Part shown: piece by piece, positions 46,218-55,200 of the stretch
How positions within the stretch are numbered: the stretch's first letter is position 1
How the letters are laid out: each line of letters begins with the position of its first letter
From: Saprospiraceae bacterium
Lineage (GTDB): Bacteria; Bacteroidota; Bacteroidia; Chitinophagales; Saprospiraceae
Direction: 5' to 3'
Length of the DNA: 64,000 nucleotides
Assembly (NCBI GenBank): GCA_016714985.1
Contig: JADKBS010000020.1
Location: 1-64,000 of the forward strand
Notes under the pieces: generated by a model
The model's database searches: none
What the model saw: only the letters and a program-made list of their open reading frames with translations
What the model was told of the DNA's origin: nothing
Position numbers and translations under genes: made by a program

Positions 46218-46232
46218 TCTTGCTTCGTGTAG

Positions 46233-46340
46233 TAGTTTTTGATATAAGATATAAGACGTACGATATAAGATTTCAGATTTGGGGGCCGTGCTCAAAATCT
46301 AAAATCTTATATCGTACGTCTTACATCTTATATCAAAATT
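46233..46340. repeat. Inverted repeat of ATATAAGAT / ATCTTATAT words
   Basis: The left arm (about 46233-46275) carries GATATAAGAT, GACGTAC and GATATAAGAT words. The right arm (46296-46337) carries their complements in reverse order, including ATCTTATATCGTACGTCTTA. The arms could form a long hairpin between two divergent genes. Two copies of the ATCTTATATC word also occur near 14890-14930. Confidence 0.8.
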
Positions 46341-46393
46341 ATGTGAATTTTAAGGTTGCTGGATTTCCCCCTCAAAAGTATGCCCGCTTCGCC

Positions 46394-46401
46394 TACTTTT
46401 G
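46394..46401 (+). promoter_or_regulatory. Candidate -7 box (TACTTTTG)
   Basis: Matches TAnnTTTG 30 bases before the ATG at 46431. Confidence 0.5.
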
Positions 46402-46430
46402 CTTTTCCGAAGGAAAACAAATCAGATATT

Positions 46431-47444
46431 ATGCAACGAAAAGCCTACCGCCTAAAAGCGGGAAACATCAACAACCTGAAGCTCGTCAGCGACGAACTGC
46501 CAGAACCCGGCCCCAAGGAAGTGACCGTGGAAGTGAAGGCCATCGGACTCAACTTCGCCGATGTGTCTGTCATCATGGGCCTGTACAGCGCCACGCCAAA
46601 GGGCGAGTTCACGCCAGGGCTGGAGGTGTCTGGCGTGGTGGTGAAGGCAGGCAAGGAGGTCACATCGGCCAAGGTCGGTGACCGGGTGATGGCCGTCTGC
46701 CGCTTCGGGGGCTACGCCACGCACCTCAACATGGGCGAGCAGTATGCCATGCCCATTCCCGATGATTGGACGTTCGAGGAGGGGGCGGCTTACCTCGTGC
46801 AGGTGCTCACGGCCTATTATGCACTGGTGCCGCTCGGCAATTTGCAGGCTGGGCAGACCGTGCTCGTGCATAGTGCGGCGGGCGGTACGGGCATCTTCGC
46901 CAACCGCATTGCGAAGCTGCTGGGGGCTACCACCATTGGCACGGTGGGCAGCACGGCCAAGCTCGACCTATTGCGGCAGGAGGGGGTGGACTTCCCCATC
47001 GTGCGGGACGAAAACTTCTTCCCCAACCTCGATAAGATATTGAAGGACAGGGAGTTGAACCTGATTTTGGAGACGAACAACGGCAAAATCCTCATGGGCG
47101 ACTTCAAGCGGCTGGCACCGATGGGTCGTAGCATCGTTTATAGCGCCGCCGATTTCATCACCCACGGCAACCGCCCGAACCTGTTCAAGATCATCTGGAA
47201 ATACTTGCGCCGCCCACTGATTGACCCAATGAAGCTGACGGACGGCAACCGGGGCATGCTGGGCTTCAACCTGATTTACCTCTATGAAAAATCGCACTTG
47301 CTCCATAAATACGTGCAGGAGTTGAAAACGCTCAATATCGGCAAGCCAAGGGTGGGGCATGTGCTATCTTTTGACAAACTGCCCGATGCGGTACGGCTGC
47401 TACAGTCAGGTAAAACAACGGGGAAAGTTGTCGTAAAAATGTGA
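46431..47444 (+). CDS. Zinc-independent MDR / quinone oxidoreductase-like protein
   Basis: 337 aa. The N-terminal GroES-like domain has VKAIGLNFADVSVIMGLY and PGLEVSGVV; the nucleotide-binding Rossmann part has VLVHSAAGGTGIFANRIAKLLGA (AxxGGxG), typical of NADPH-dependent quinone reductases. The structural-zinc cysteines of alcohol dehydrogenases are absent. It should reduce quinones or enones with NAD(P)H; the substrate is unknown. The ATG at 46431 follows the -7 box at a normal distance; upstream in-frame codons overlap the promoter. The following small gene starts 6 bases after the stop, suggesting one transcript of three genes. Confidence 0.85.
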   Translation: MQRKAYRLKAGNINNLKLVSDELPEPGPKEVTVEVKAIGLNFADVSVIMGLYSATPKGEFTPGLEVSGVVVKAGKEVTSAKVGDRVMAVCRFGGYATHLNMGEQYAMPIPDDWTFEEGAAYLVQVLTAYYALVPLGNLQAGQTVLVHSAAGGTGIFANRIAKLLGATTIGTVGSTAKLDLLRQEGVDFPIVRDENFFPNLDKILKDRELNLILETNNGKILMGDFKRLAPMGRSIVYSAADFITHGNRPNLFKIIWKYLRRPLIDPMKLTDGNRGMLGFNLIYLYEKSHLLHKYVQELKTLNIGKPRVGHVLSFDKLPDAVRLLQSGKTTGKVVVKM

Positions 47445-47450
47445 TATTCA

Positions 47451-47699
47451 ATGAAATATAAAACCATTTTCGTGGATGCGCCGATGGCCAAGGCCAAAGG
47501 GACTTGGGGTATGAGTTTTGAGGAACCCAATGGCGACCAGCTCGCAAGGGATATTCAGGCCGTTATCTTGGAACATGTGATGGAGGGGTTTGAACTCATG
47601 CAGTCCATGCCCGTAACAGCTTCCAGTACCATTTCGGGAGCTTATTCCTATTCGTTCACATCTGGCGTTATTTTGATTTTTAAACAGCAAAACCCATGA
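47451..47699 (+). CDS. Small DUF4177-like protein
   Basis: 82 aa, MKYKTIFVDAPMAKAKGTWG... LARDIQAVILEHVMEGFELMQSMPV. The pattern of a short alpha/beta protein with Gly-Phe-Glu-Leu before a long final strand resembles DUF4177, of unknown function. Its stop codon overlaps the next start by 4 bases (ATGA), which supports it as a real translated gene coupled to the acetyltransferase. Confidence 0.68.
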   Translation: MKYKTIFVDAPMAKAKGTWGMSFEEPNGDQLARDIQAVILEHVMEGFELMQSMPVTASSTISGAYSYSFTSGVILIFKQQNP

Positions 47700-48142
47700 T
47701 TTCCTTTCGCTGCAAACCCTTTTACGAACTTCCTGCCCACCAGCTTTACGCCATCATGGCGCTGCGGCAGGAGGTGTTCGTGGTGGAGCAAAACTGTGCC
47801 TATCTCGATGCCGATGGCAAGGACCTGAAGGGCTACCACCTCTCCGGCCACGACGATGACGGCAAGCTTGTGGCCTATGCCCGGCTGCTGCCCAAGGGCG
47901 TTTCCTACGATAATTTTGTATCCATCGGGCGCATTGTCACGTCTCCATCGGTACGTGGCACGGGCGCTGGGCAGGCTTTGATGAAGGCCGCCTTGGACAA
48001 TATGGATTTGCTCTTCCCCGGTGAAAGCATCAAAATCAGCGCCCAGAGCTATTTGCGCAATTTTTACGAGAGCTTTGGCTTTGTGGTGAGCGGGGACGAA
48101 TACTTGGAGGACGATATTCCGCACTTGCCGATGGTGAGGTAA
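47696..48142 (+). CDS. ElaA-like GNAT N-acetyltransferase
   Basis: 148 aa. GNAT fold with ALRQEVFVVEQNCAY at the start, VSIGRIVTSPSVRGTGAGQALM as the acetyl-CoA binding motif (RGTGAG), and AQSYLRNFYESFGFVV at the end. This is the ElaA pattern, a family of small acetyltransferases with unknown substrates. It is translationally coupled to the preceding small gene. Confidence 0.88.
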   Translation: MISFRCKPFYELPAHQLYAIMALRQEVFVVEQNCAYLDADGKDLKGYHLSGHDDDGKLVAYARLLPKGVSYDNFVSIGRIVTSPSVRGTGAGQALMKAALDNMDLLFPGESIKISAQSYLRNFYESFGFVVSGDEYLEDDIPHLPMVR

Positions 48143-48143
48143 T

Positions 48144-48246
48144 TCATGGCTTCATTGTTTCATTGTTTCATTGTTGGGGGATGTACACCCATGAACCCGT
48201 GAAACCATGCAGCCATGAACCCGTGAAGCCATGCAGCCATGAAACC
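48144..48246. repeat. CATTGTTTCATT and CCATGAAACC word repeats
   Basis: TCATTGTTTCATTG words are followed by alternating CATGAACCCGTGAA and CCATGCAGCCATGAA words, partly complementary to each other. Several ATG codons occur in it ahead of the start at 48247. Confidence 0.7.
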
Positions 48247-48504
48247 ATGAAAAAAGCACTGTTCATCCTTTTTCTGCTGGGCAACACCTGCCTCATTTTC
48301 AACCAAAGCATCATCGAAGATGCCACCGCACTTGTGAAGGCCGAGCGCCTCGGCGAGGCGGAAGACCTCGTGAACCGCTACTTGCTAAAAGCCCCGCTCA
48401 ATATTGACGCCATTATGATGAAGGGCAACGTGGTGCTAAGTGAGTACCTCTACGAAGCTCGGCTTAAAGGCTACTTGCATCGCTATTTCCATATAGAAGG
48501 TTAA
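48247..48504 (+). CDS. Short TPR-like fragment with signal peptide
   Basis: 85 aa beginning MKKALFILFLLGNTCLIFNQ, a signal peptide, then a TPR-like helix pair (ATALVKAERLGEAEDLVNRYLLKAPLNIDAIMMKGNVVLSEYLYEA). It stops shortly after, so it is far shorter than usual TPR proteins and is probably the truncated beginning of a longer gene. Its stop TAA and the stop of the convergent gene at 48501 share the palindromic bases TTAA. Confidence 0.5.
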   Translation: MKKALFILFLLGNTCLIFNQSIIEDATALVKAERLGEAEDLVNRYLLKAPLNIDAIMMKGNVVLSEYLYEARLKGYLHRYFHIEG

Positions 48505-48857
48505 CACTGAAGGATGAAGGCTGGCTGGCTGGGTTCAGGTCGGGCAGCTTGGAGCGCCTGCCATTCTTGGATGATGGCAGTGATGTATTGCTCCAATTTA
48601 TCGCTTGGCGTATGCTCCGGCAGCGTGTTCAGGACGGAGACGATGACGAGTTTCAGGCCCTGCTCTGGGTTTTCGGCAAAGGCTTTGCGGGTTAGGTCAA
48701 CGACGGCTTCTGCCTTTCTGCGCCAGAACTTGGAGGAGTGGATTTTGCCTTGTTCAGCAAGCTCAAAAAACCTTATTTCCTCCTCCGTGAAAAGGTGCTT
48801 GTTTTCCTCACAATAGACAATCACATCAGCTTCTTTCCTTTTTTGTACAGGTGTCAT
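48501..48857 (-). CDS. Hypothetical 118-aa protein
   Basis: Starts MTPVQKRKEADVIVYCEENK; charged and helical, with no membrane segment or signal peptide; a Trp-Arg-Arg-Lys patch (SKFWRRKAEAVVDL) may bind nucleic acid. The family was not recognised. It follows the DUF6934-like gene by 31 bases on the same strand, so the two are probably co-transcribed. A two-gene toxin-antitoxin-like unit is possible but unproven. Confidence 0.6.
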   Translation of the reverse strand: MTPVQKRKEADVIVYCEENKHLFTEEEIRFFELAEQGKIHSSKFWRRKAEAVVDLTRKAFAENPEQGLKLVIVSVLNTLPEHTPSDKLEQYITAIIQEWQALQAARPEPSQPAFILQC

Positions 48858-48888
48858 TTACCGCAAGATTTTGAATTTGGAAACTAAG

Positions 48889-49353
48889 TTAGAAGATTTT
48901 CCGCTTAATCTCAAATTTGAGATAGAAACCATCGGGATGGTAGCGTTCTTTTTCGTCCCCATTTACCCCTTCCAAGACATAATCAATTTCAATTTCCCGA
49001 TGTCTTCGCTTAAAAATCCTATTATAAAATCGCAATCTTCTTTCATCTATCGCCTCAATCTTCAAAACAGCCAACGGATATTCCTTAAAAAATATGGAAA
49101 CCGCCTTTGCAACCGTAGAAATGGTCTTTACATAATCGAAGTTGTTTGAAACTACTTCGTCAACCGTTTTCCCATCAATAATGTCGCCGAAAGCAAGGTT
49201 GTATGTGCCGTCATCCATATCCTCGAAAATGATGAACTTATCAATTTCTCCCTGAATACCAACGCTTTTAAACCTGTACTTCAACAAATCGGGCGAATTC
49301 CTCAAGACATAATGTTCCTTTATCATAGCATGTTTTTGTTTGGCCGTAAACAA
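48889..49353 (-). CDS. DUF6934-like protein
   Basis: 154 aa. MIKEHYVLRNSPDLLKYRFKSVG... TYNLAFGDI... VVSNNFDYVKTISTVAKAVSIFF, then RLRFYNRIF and a charged tail. I recall this pattern from a small Bacteroidota family of unknown function (DUF6934). The stretch is more AT-rich than the flanking aminopeptidase gene, which may point to acquisition. The start is 1 base before the stop of the aminopeptidase gene, so expression is likely linked to it. Confidence 0.65.
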   Translation of the reverse strand: MFTAKQKHAMIKEHYVLRNSPDLLKYRFKSVGIQGEIDKFIIFEDMDDGTYNLAFGDIIDGKTVDEVVSNNFDYVKTISTVAKAVSIFFKEYPLAVLKIEAIDERRLRFYNRIFKRRHREIEIDYVLEGVNGDEKERYHPDGFYLKFEIKRKIF

Positions 49354-49354
49354 A

Positions 49355-50740
49355 TCACCCTCTCAACCCCTCCACCTCCTCCACCGTCTTCGGCACAGGC
49401 CGCCCTAGCACCTTGTGTCCATCCTTGGTAATCAGCACATTATCCTCAATGCGGATGCCGCCAAACGTGCGCCAGTCCTTGAGTGCCCCATAATTGATGA
49501 AATCGGTGAACTTGCCCTCGGCCTCCCATTGGTCCATCAGTTCGGGGATGAAATAGAGGCCCGGTTCCACCGTCAGCACGAAGCCTGGCTCCAAGGCCCT
49601 GCCCAGGCGCAGGTAGGCCGTGCCAAATTGCGTGCTGCGCTGCACATCGTCCGAATAGCCAACATACTGTTCGCCGAGGTCTTCCATGTCGTGTACGTCC
49701 AGCCCGATCATGTGGCCGAGGCCGTGCGGGAAGAAGAGGGCATGTGCGCCCTGCGCAACGGCCTCGTCAAGGTCGCCTTTCATCAGGCCCAATGATTTCA
49801 GCCCCTCGGCCATGCATCGGGCAGCGGCGAGGTGGACTTCCTTGTAGGTCAGGCCAGGCCGCAGCGAAGCGATGGCGCTTACCTCGGCATCCAGCACAAT
49901 ATTGTACACGTCTTTTTGGCGCTGGTTAAAACGCTTGTCAACGGGGCAAGTGCGGGTGAGGTCACCGGCGTAGTGCATGGCCGTTTCGGCGCCGTGGTCG
50001 CCGAGCAGCAATTGGCCGCTTTGCAACGTGTTGTAGTGGTGGTGGTTGTGCAGCACCTGCCCATTGATGCTCATGATGATGCCATAAGCCAATGCCCCGC
50101 CCATGCCCGTGGCGATGCCCGCAGCGATGCCAGCGAGTTCTGCCTCTTTTTTGCCAGCGGCGGCGGCCTTCATCACCGCTACGTGCATGGCCCCGCTGAT
50201 GTCCACGGCACGTTCCATTTCGGCCAGTTCCTCTGGCGTCTTGTGCGCTCGCTGCGCAACGATGGCCTTTATCAGCGGCACGGAGGCCATTTCTTTCAGT
50301 TTCGCAACGGGCTGGCCGAGCATTTCCGACAGGGCAATCATATTGTCGTGGCGGTAGGGCGGCGTGAAGTGGACGGTGCGGCCTTGTTCCAGCGCTTTTT
50401 TTACGAAGGCAGCCAAGTCGTTGAATGGCAAAGTTTTATGCACACCTACCCTGTGTGCCTGCTCCGCAATGGTCGGCATCGGGCCGGTCCAGACCACGTC
50501 CTCCATTGTGAGTTCGTCGCCGAAGATGATGTCCTCCCCGGCATCTACGTCCAGCACGGCGGCGAGGCTTGGCTGGTCGAGGCCGAAGAAGTATAGGAAG
50601 TTGGAGTCCTGCCGGAAGTGGTAGGTGTTGGCCCGGTAGTTCATCGGGGCTTCGTTGTTGCCGAGGATAAGGACGAGGCCGGAGCCGAGGTCTTTGCGGA
50701 GCCGCTCACGGCGGGCGGTGTAGGTGGTGGATGCGAACAT
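49355..50740 (-). CDS. pepP: Xaa-Pro aminopeptidase (aminopeptidase P)
   Basis: 461 aa, the normal length. It removes N-terminal residues that precede proline. The N-terminal domain (SGLVLILGNNEAPMNYRANTYHFRQDSNFLYFFG) is typical of aminopeptidase P. The C-terminal pita-bread domain shows all five metal ligands: the two Asp in LLGDHGAETAMHYAGDLTRT, the His in FPHGLGHMIGLDVHD, the Glu in LTVEPGLYF and the Glu in GGIRIEDNVL. It should bind two Mn ions. Cytosolic, no signal peptide. Frame intact. Confidence 0.93.
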   Translation of the reverse strand: MFASTTYTARRERLRKDLGSGLVLILGNNEAPMNYRANTYHFRQDSNFLYFFGLDQPSLAAVLDVDAGEDIIFGDELTMEDVVWTGPMPTIAEQAHRVGVHKTLPFNDLAAFVKKALEQGRTVHFTPPYRHDNMIALSEMLGQPVAKLKEMASVPLIKAIVAQRAHKTPEELAEMERAVDISGAMHVAVMKAAAAGKKEAELAGIAAGIATGMGGALAYGIIMSINGQVLHNHHHYNTLQSGQLLLGDHGAETAMHYAGDLTRTCPVDKRFNQRQKDVYNIVLDAEVSAIASLRPGLTYKEVHLAAARCMAEGLKSLGLMKGDLDEAVAQGAHALFFPHGLGHMIGLDVHDMEDLGEQYVGYSDDVQRSTQFGTAYLRLGRALEPGFVLTVEPGLYFIPELMDQWEAEGKFTDFINYGALKDWRTFGGIRIEDNVLITKDGHKVLGRPVPKTVEEVEGLRG

Positions 50741-50819
50741 TGGTTGAGTGCTTTTTTAATAATGCGTAAAGAAAGCTGAAATCTTCAATACGATTGGGTT
50801 ATAGGATTGGTAAAAATAG

Positions 50820-50846
50820 GAAAGCCCACCTTAATGGCGGGCTTTC
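50820..50846 (-). terminator. Terminator after susCD
   Basis: GAAAGCCC(a) pairs with (c)GGGCTTTC around an 8-9 base loop; on the minus strand it is followed by CTATTTTT. It lies 40 bases after the SusD-like stop. Confidence 0.75.
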
Positions 50847-50887
50847 TTATTTCGATTCATAAAAACGTTCTGATGGGAATGGTTCAA

Positions 50888-52264
50888 TCAATTATCCCAG
50901 AATACCCTGTCGAATACCGTCACCCCAGACTTGTAGTTTGGCGCATTGTACACACGCTCATCCTGTGGATAGGGGAAGCGGCGGGCTATTTGCTGGTTGC
51001 CTTCGGCAGGCTGTAAGGCTGGCAGGCCCGTGCGGCGCCAGTCTGTCAGCGACTCCAAAGTGGTGTACATGGCAATGTACTTGTGGGTCATAATTTTTTC
51101 CAAAGTAACAGAGTTGGCCGTTTCTGAAGCTTGTGCAGCAACATAAGCTGGGTCGGCAGCTCCTCCTGTAACCTGTTCCACGGAAGCGATAATGGCAGCA
51201 TTCAGCGCTTCGGCAGCACGAGCCTTGTCAGTAGCGAAAGCTGCTTCAGCCTCAATGAATTTGGTTTCGGCATAGGTGCCGAAAGGCACTGGAGAGCTTG
51301 AGCTTGCATAGTAAGGGCCGAACCTTGCTATATCAACAGTAGGGCCAAATACGCCTGCGCCGGCTCCAATGTATTCGCCAGCCGCATTAGGAGCGGCAAA
51401 GAAAGGAAGGCGAGGATCATTGATGGAGTTGAGCAGGTCAATGAAGAATTTGCCCATGATTACGTCACCACGCTGGCCTTCAAACTGTTGCCAAGGGTTG
51501 GCCTCTGTGGCGGCGGCCCCAAAATTGAACATGGCGTTGCCATCATTGGAGGAAATGGCACCGTCCAGTTCTGCAAGCACTTTGCCGTAGGCACCGTTGT
51601 CAATTTTGGAAAGGTGCAGTAGGTGGCGGGCCTTGAGGGTTTTTGCGAAAGCTACCCACTTAGCCAAGTCTCCTTCGAAAACCAAGTCTGATTTATCATC
51701 TTTTGGCCGACGTGTACTGGTTGGAGACTGTAGGTCAGCAATGGCCTCATCCAACATTGTTTGGATGCTGGTGTAGATATCCGATCCAGTATCGTAGGCA
51801 GGTTTCAGTTGCTCAGCACCTTTGAGGGCATCGCTAAATGGTATATCGCCGAAATAATCCACGGTACTTCCGATTACCATTGCCATCATCACCTTGGCGA
51901 TACCAGCATAGTGGGGAGATTTGGTCTCCTCCGCTTTTTCCAGAATGATGCTCAAGTCCTTCAAGGTGGTAGCGTAAATGCCGTTCCAAACATTGTTCAC
52001 ATCGGACTCCAACATATTGTAAACCTCAATTGCCTGATGTTGGCGCTCTTGGCCAGAGTGGTGCTGTGTCCAGCAGGATGCATACCTGCCCAAGTCACCT
52101 CCTTGCACATAAGCCCAAGTGGCCTGTGCTTGTGGAAGGAGCAGATTGATGGAAACATCCGCTGGGTTGTTCGGGTCAACGTTCAGCTCCGAGTCAATGA
52201 AATTGCAGCTCCCTGCAACAAAAAGTGCTAGGAAAGCCAACAATGATTTGAATATATTTTTCAT
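50888..52264 (-). CDS. SusD/RagB-like nutrient-binding lipoprotein
   Basis: 458 aa. The signal peptide ends in the lipobox VAGSC (Cys20), so it is a surface lipoprotein. The sequence NVDPNNPADVSINLLLPQAQ and the TPR-like helices (KVMMAMVIGSTVDYFGDIPFSDAL) match the SusD-like_2 group. C-terminal residues FPYPQDERVYN are conserved. SusD proteins form the lid of the SusC transporter and bind the nutrient, glycan or peptide. It lies 33 bases after the SusC-like gene in one operon. No glycosidase or peptidase is adjacent, so the substrate cannot be guessed. Confidence 0.92.
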   Translation of the reverse strand: MKNIFKSLLAFLALFVAGSCNFIDSELNVDPNNPADVSINLLLPQAQATWAYVQGGDLGRYASCWTQHHSGQERQHQAIEVYNMLESDVNNVWNGIYATTLKDLSIILEKAEETKSPHYAGIAKVMMAMVIGSTVDYFGDIPFSDALKGAEQLKPAYDTGSDIYTSIQTMLDEAIADLQSPTSTRRPKDDKSDLVFEGDLAKWVAFAKTLKARHLLHLSKIDNGAYGKVLAELDGAISSNDGNAMFNFGAAATEANPWQQFEGQRGDVIMGKFFIDLLNSINDPRLPFFAAPNAAGEYIGAGAGVFGPTVDIARFGPYYASSSSPVPFGTYAETKFIEAEAAFATDKARAAEALNAAIIASVEQVTGGAADPAYVAAQASETANSVTLEKIMTHKYIAMYTTLESLTDWRRTGLPALQPAEGNQQIARRFPYPQDERVYNAPNYKSGVTVFDRVFWDN

Positions 52265-52297
52265 TAGAAATTTGATGCTTTAGTTTAAAAAATGGGT

Positions 52298-55200
52298 TTA
52301 GAAACCAACCTGCAGGCCGATGGTATAGCTCTTCGTGCCAGGCATGTTGAAGTAGTCCAGACCCTGTGCGTTGGAGGCACCGTAGAGGTTCGTCTCTGGG
52401 TCAATGCCTGTGTACGGAGTGTCCAACCAAAGATTCCTGCCAGAAAGTGTGACGGTCAGGCTGCTAATCTTAGCCTTGCTCAACAAGTTCTTGGGAAGTG
52501 AATAGCTGATAGATACGTCACGTAGGCGCACCCAGCTTGCTTCTTCTACGAAGTCTTCGGTGTTGTTGCCGAAGAAGCCATTGCCGTTGCCAGTAGAAAG
52601 CCAGTTGGCCTGTGTAATGACCACCTCCTTGCTATTGGCACCCGAAGTCTGAGGAATATCTGGTGTCTTAGCATCATCGTCATGGTCATAAAGCGCTAGA
52701 TTGCCATCAGCGTCAAATACTGCGAGATTGCCTTCGAATAGCTTCGGCTGGTTGCGAAGTTCGGCTGTCTCTTGGTGGGTGCCGAAGTAGTAAAGTGCGC
52801 CCTTGGTGCCATTCCATACATAGCCGCCTTGCTTGATGTCGAGCAGGGCAGAGAGTGTGATGCCTTTGTAGGAAATGGAGTTGCGGATGCCAACGGTGAA
52901 ATCGGGCAGGGCCGATTTGAACGCCTTTTCATTCGGATCAATGATAGGGAACAAGTAGTCGGGATTTTCACTTCCGTCAGGAAGGAACTCACGACCATCT
53001 ATCACGGTGTTGCCATCGGCGTCTTTGTAGAAGCCGAATCCAAAGATAGAACCGTAAGGCACACCAACCACGGCACGGGTAGATGCCCCTGTGAAGCCGC
53101 CAAGGAATACTTGGTCAACACCATCGGCCAATTTGTCAATACTGTTCCTGTTGCGGGTGAAGTTGACCATCAAGTCCCAAGAAAAGTCATTGGTTTTTAC
53201 TGGTGTCGCACTCAAGACGACCTCGATGCCTTTGTTGGACAACTGGGCAGCGTTGACGATGGTGTTTCCAAATCCAGAAGAAGCAGTAACTGGTGCGCTG
53301 ATAATGATATCCTTGGAAACGGAATTGTAGTAGGTCACGTCAAGTCCCACGCGATTGCGCAGGAACCGAAGGTCTGCTCCTAACTCCCAAGAATCCCTGA
53401 ACTCAGGTTTGAGGTTCGGGTTGCCCAGCACGTCGCTAAGGGTAAAGGCGGAATTGCCAGCAAATGGGAAGTTGATGCCATTGGTCCAGCCATCCGCATA
53501 ACCACCTTGTGTGTAATAGGTTGCCGTAGAATAAGCAAATGTACCCAAGCCTACCCGCCCATAAGAAGCACGGATTTTAGCAAAACTAAGTGCTGGATTG
53601 TTTTGAATGCCGAGCAATTCGGTCAGCACAATGCTACCGCTAGCCGAATAGTACCAGTAGCTGTTGTTGTCTTCAGGAAGCGATAGGTCCTTTTCGTTGC
53701 GAAGGGTTCCAGAGACGTAAAGCCAATTATTGTAGTCAAGGTCAAGCACACCGTAAACGCCCTGGTTGCGGCTGATGCTATTGTCGGCGACAGCGCGCAC
53801 ACTGCTGGCATTGGAAAGGTCATAGAAGCCAGGGATCACTAAGCCGTCGCCCTGTGTGTAGAGGTTGTCAGTACGGAATTCCCGTATGTTATGACCAACC
53901 GCTAGGCTCATGCCGATTTGGTCTGAGAGGTCTTTTTTGAAAGTTGCTATCAAGTCGCTGTTCCAACGCTTATTGAAATACTGGTCTTCTGTCACCTGAC
54001 CAGCAGGGTAGCTGGCAGAAGAAATGGCAAAATACTGTTTGCGATTATCAGAGTAGAAGTCAATGCCGGGCCTCCAAGAGATGTTCAGCCAAGGCGTCGG
54101 GTCGTAGCTGAGGTTGAAGTTTCCAATAACCCTATTGACTTTATCTTCTAATGGGTTATTGAACGCCGTCCAGTATGGGTTATCGTAAATTGAAGAACCA
54201 TTGGCTGGGTTTATGCCCCTATAGCCGCGAGGCCTTCCATCAGGGAACTGGTAAGCCCCATTGTTGTCCTCACTTACGTTGCTGAGGCCAGCCGAGTTGT
54301 CGAATGTCGGCGTTGTGCGCAATAGGCCAAGCATAACGCCAGATACGTTAGATCCTTGCTCTATACGCGTACCACCAGAATTGATGTACTGTACGCCCAA
54401 ACCAATTTTTACTTTGTCGCTCAATCGTGTATCAGCGTTCAAGCCAAAGTTCAAGCGCTCGAAATCGTTGTTAGGGATGATACCAGTTTCGTTGGTATAG
54501 CCCACCGAAAAGCGAAGGCTAGAATTGGCATTCGCAGCTGTGATGGCGAGGTTGTTGTTACTGGAGATACCAGTTTGGAAAAAGTCGTACGGGTTGTAAG
54601 TGCTGATGGCATTGCCGCTTGCAAACGGGCTGCTTTGGCCCACGATATAACCGTTCCTGTCCCAATCATAAACGCCATCACCGTCAACATCGTGAGCAGG
54701 TGTCAACACATAGTCTGCATTGGTGTACCGCAAGGTATCAACACGTGCTCCCCAAGAGAATGCGCTTCGGGTGTGCGGACCAGCATAGGCCCCAGCAGAA
54801 CCCTGAGAAAATGTGTTCTGAAGTTCTGGCACTTTGTTGAACTCAGAAAAAGTAAGGTTACTGGAGAAATCAACAGAAACCTTTTGTGCTCCAGACTTGC
54901 CTCGCTTTGTCGTGATGATGATGGCACCATTGCCCGCCAAGCTGCCGTAGAGGGCAGTTGCGGCGGCACTTTTCAGCACGGTGACTGACTCGATGTCATT
55001 TTGGTTGATATCCACGGCACGGTTGGAGAAGGCTACTGAAGCTACTTCGTTTCCAGCTTGACGCAGTTGCTGGTTGTCAATGGGCACTCCATCCACTACA
55101 ATAAGAGGCTGGTTGTTGCCATTGATGGTGTTGAAGCCACGAAGCAGGAAGAAGGAAGAACCACCCGCCGCACCCGTCGAGCCGGTCACTTGAAGACCTG

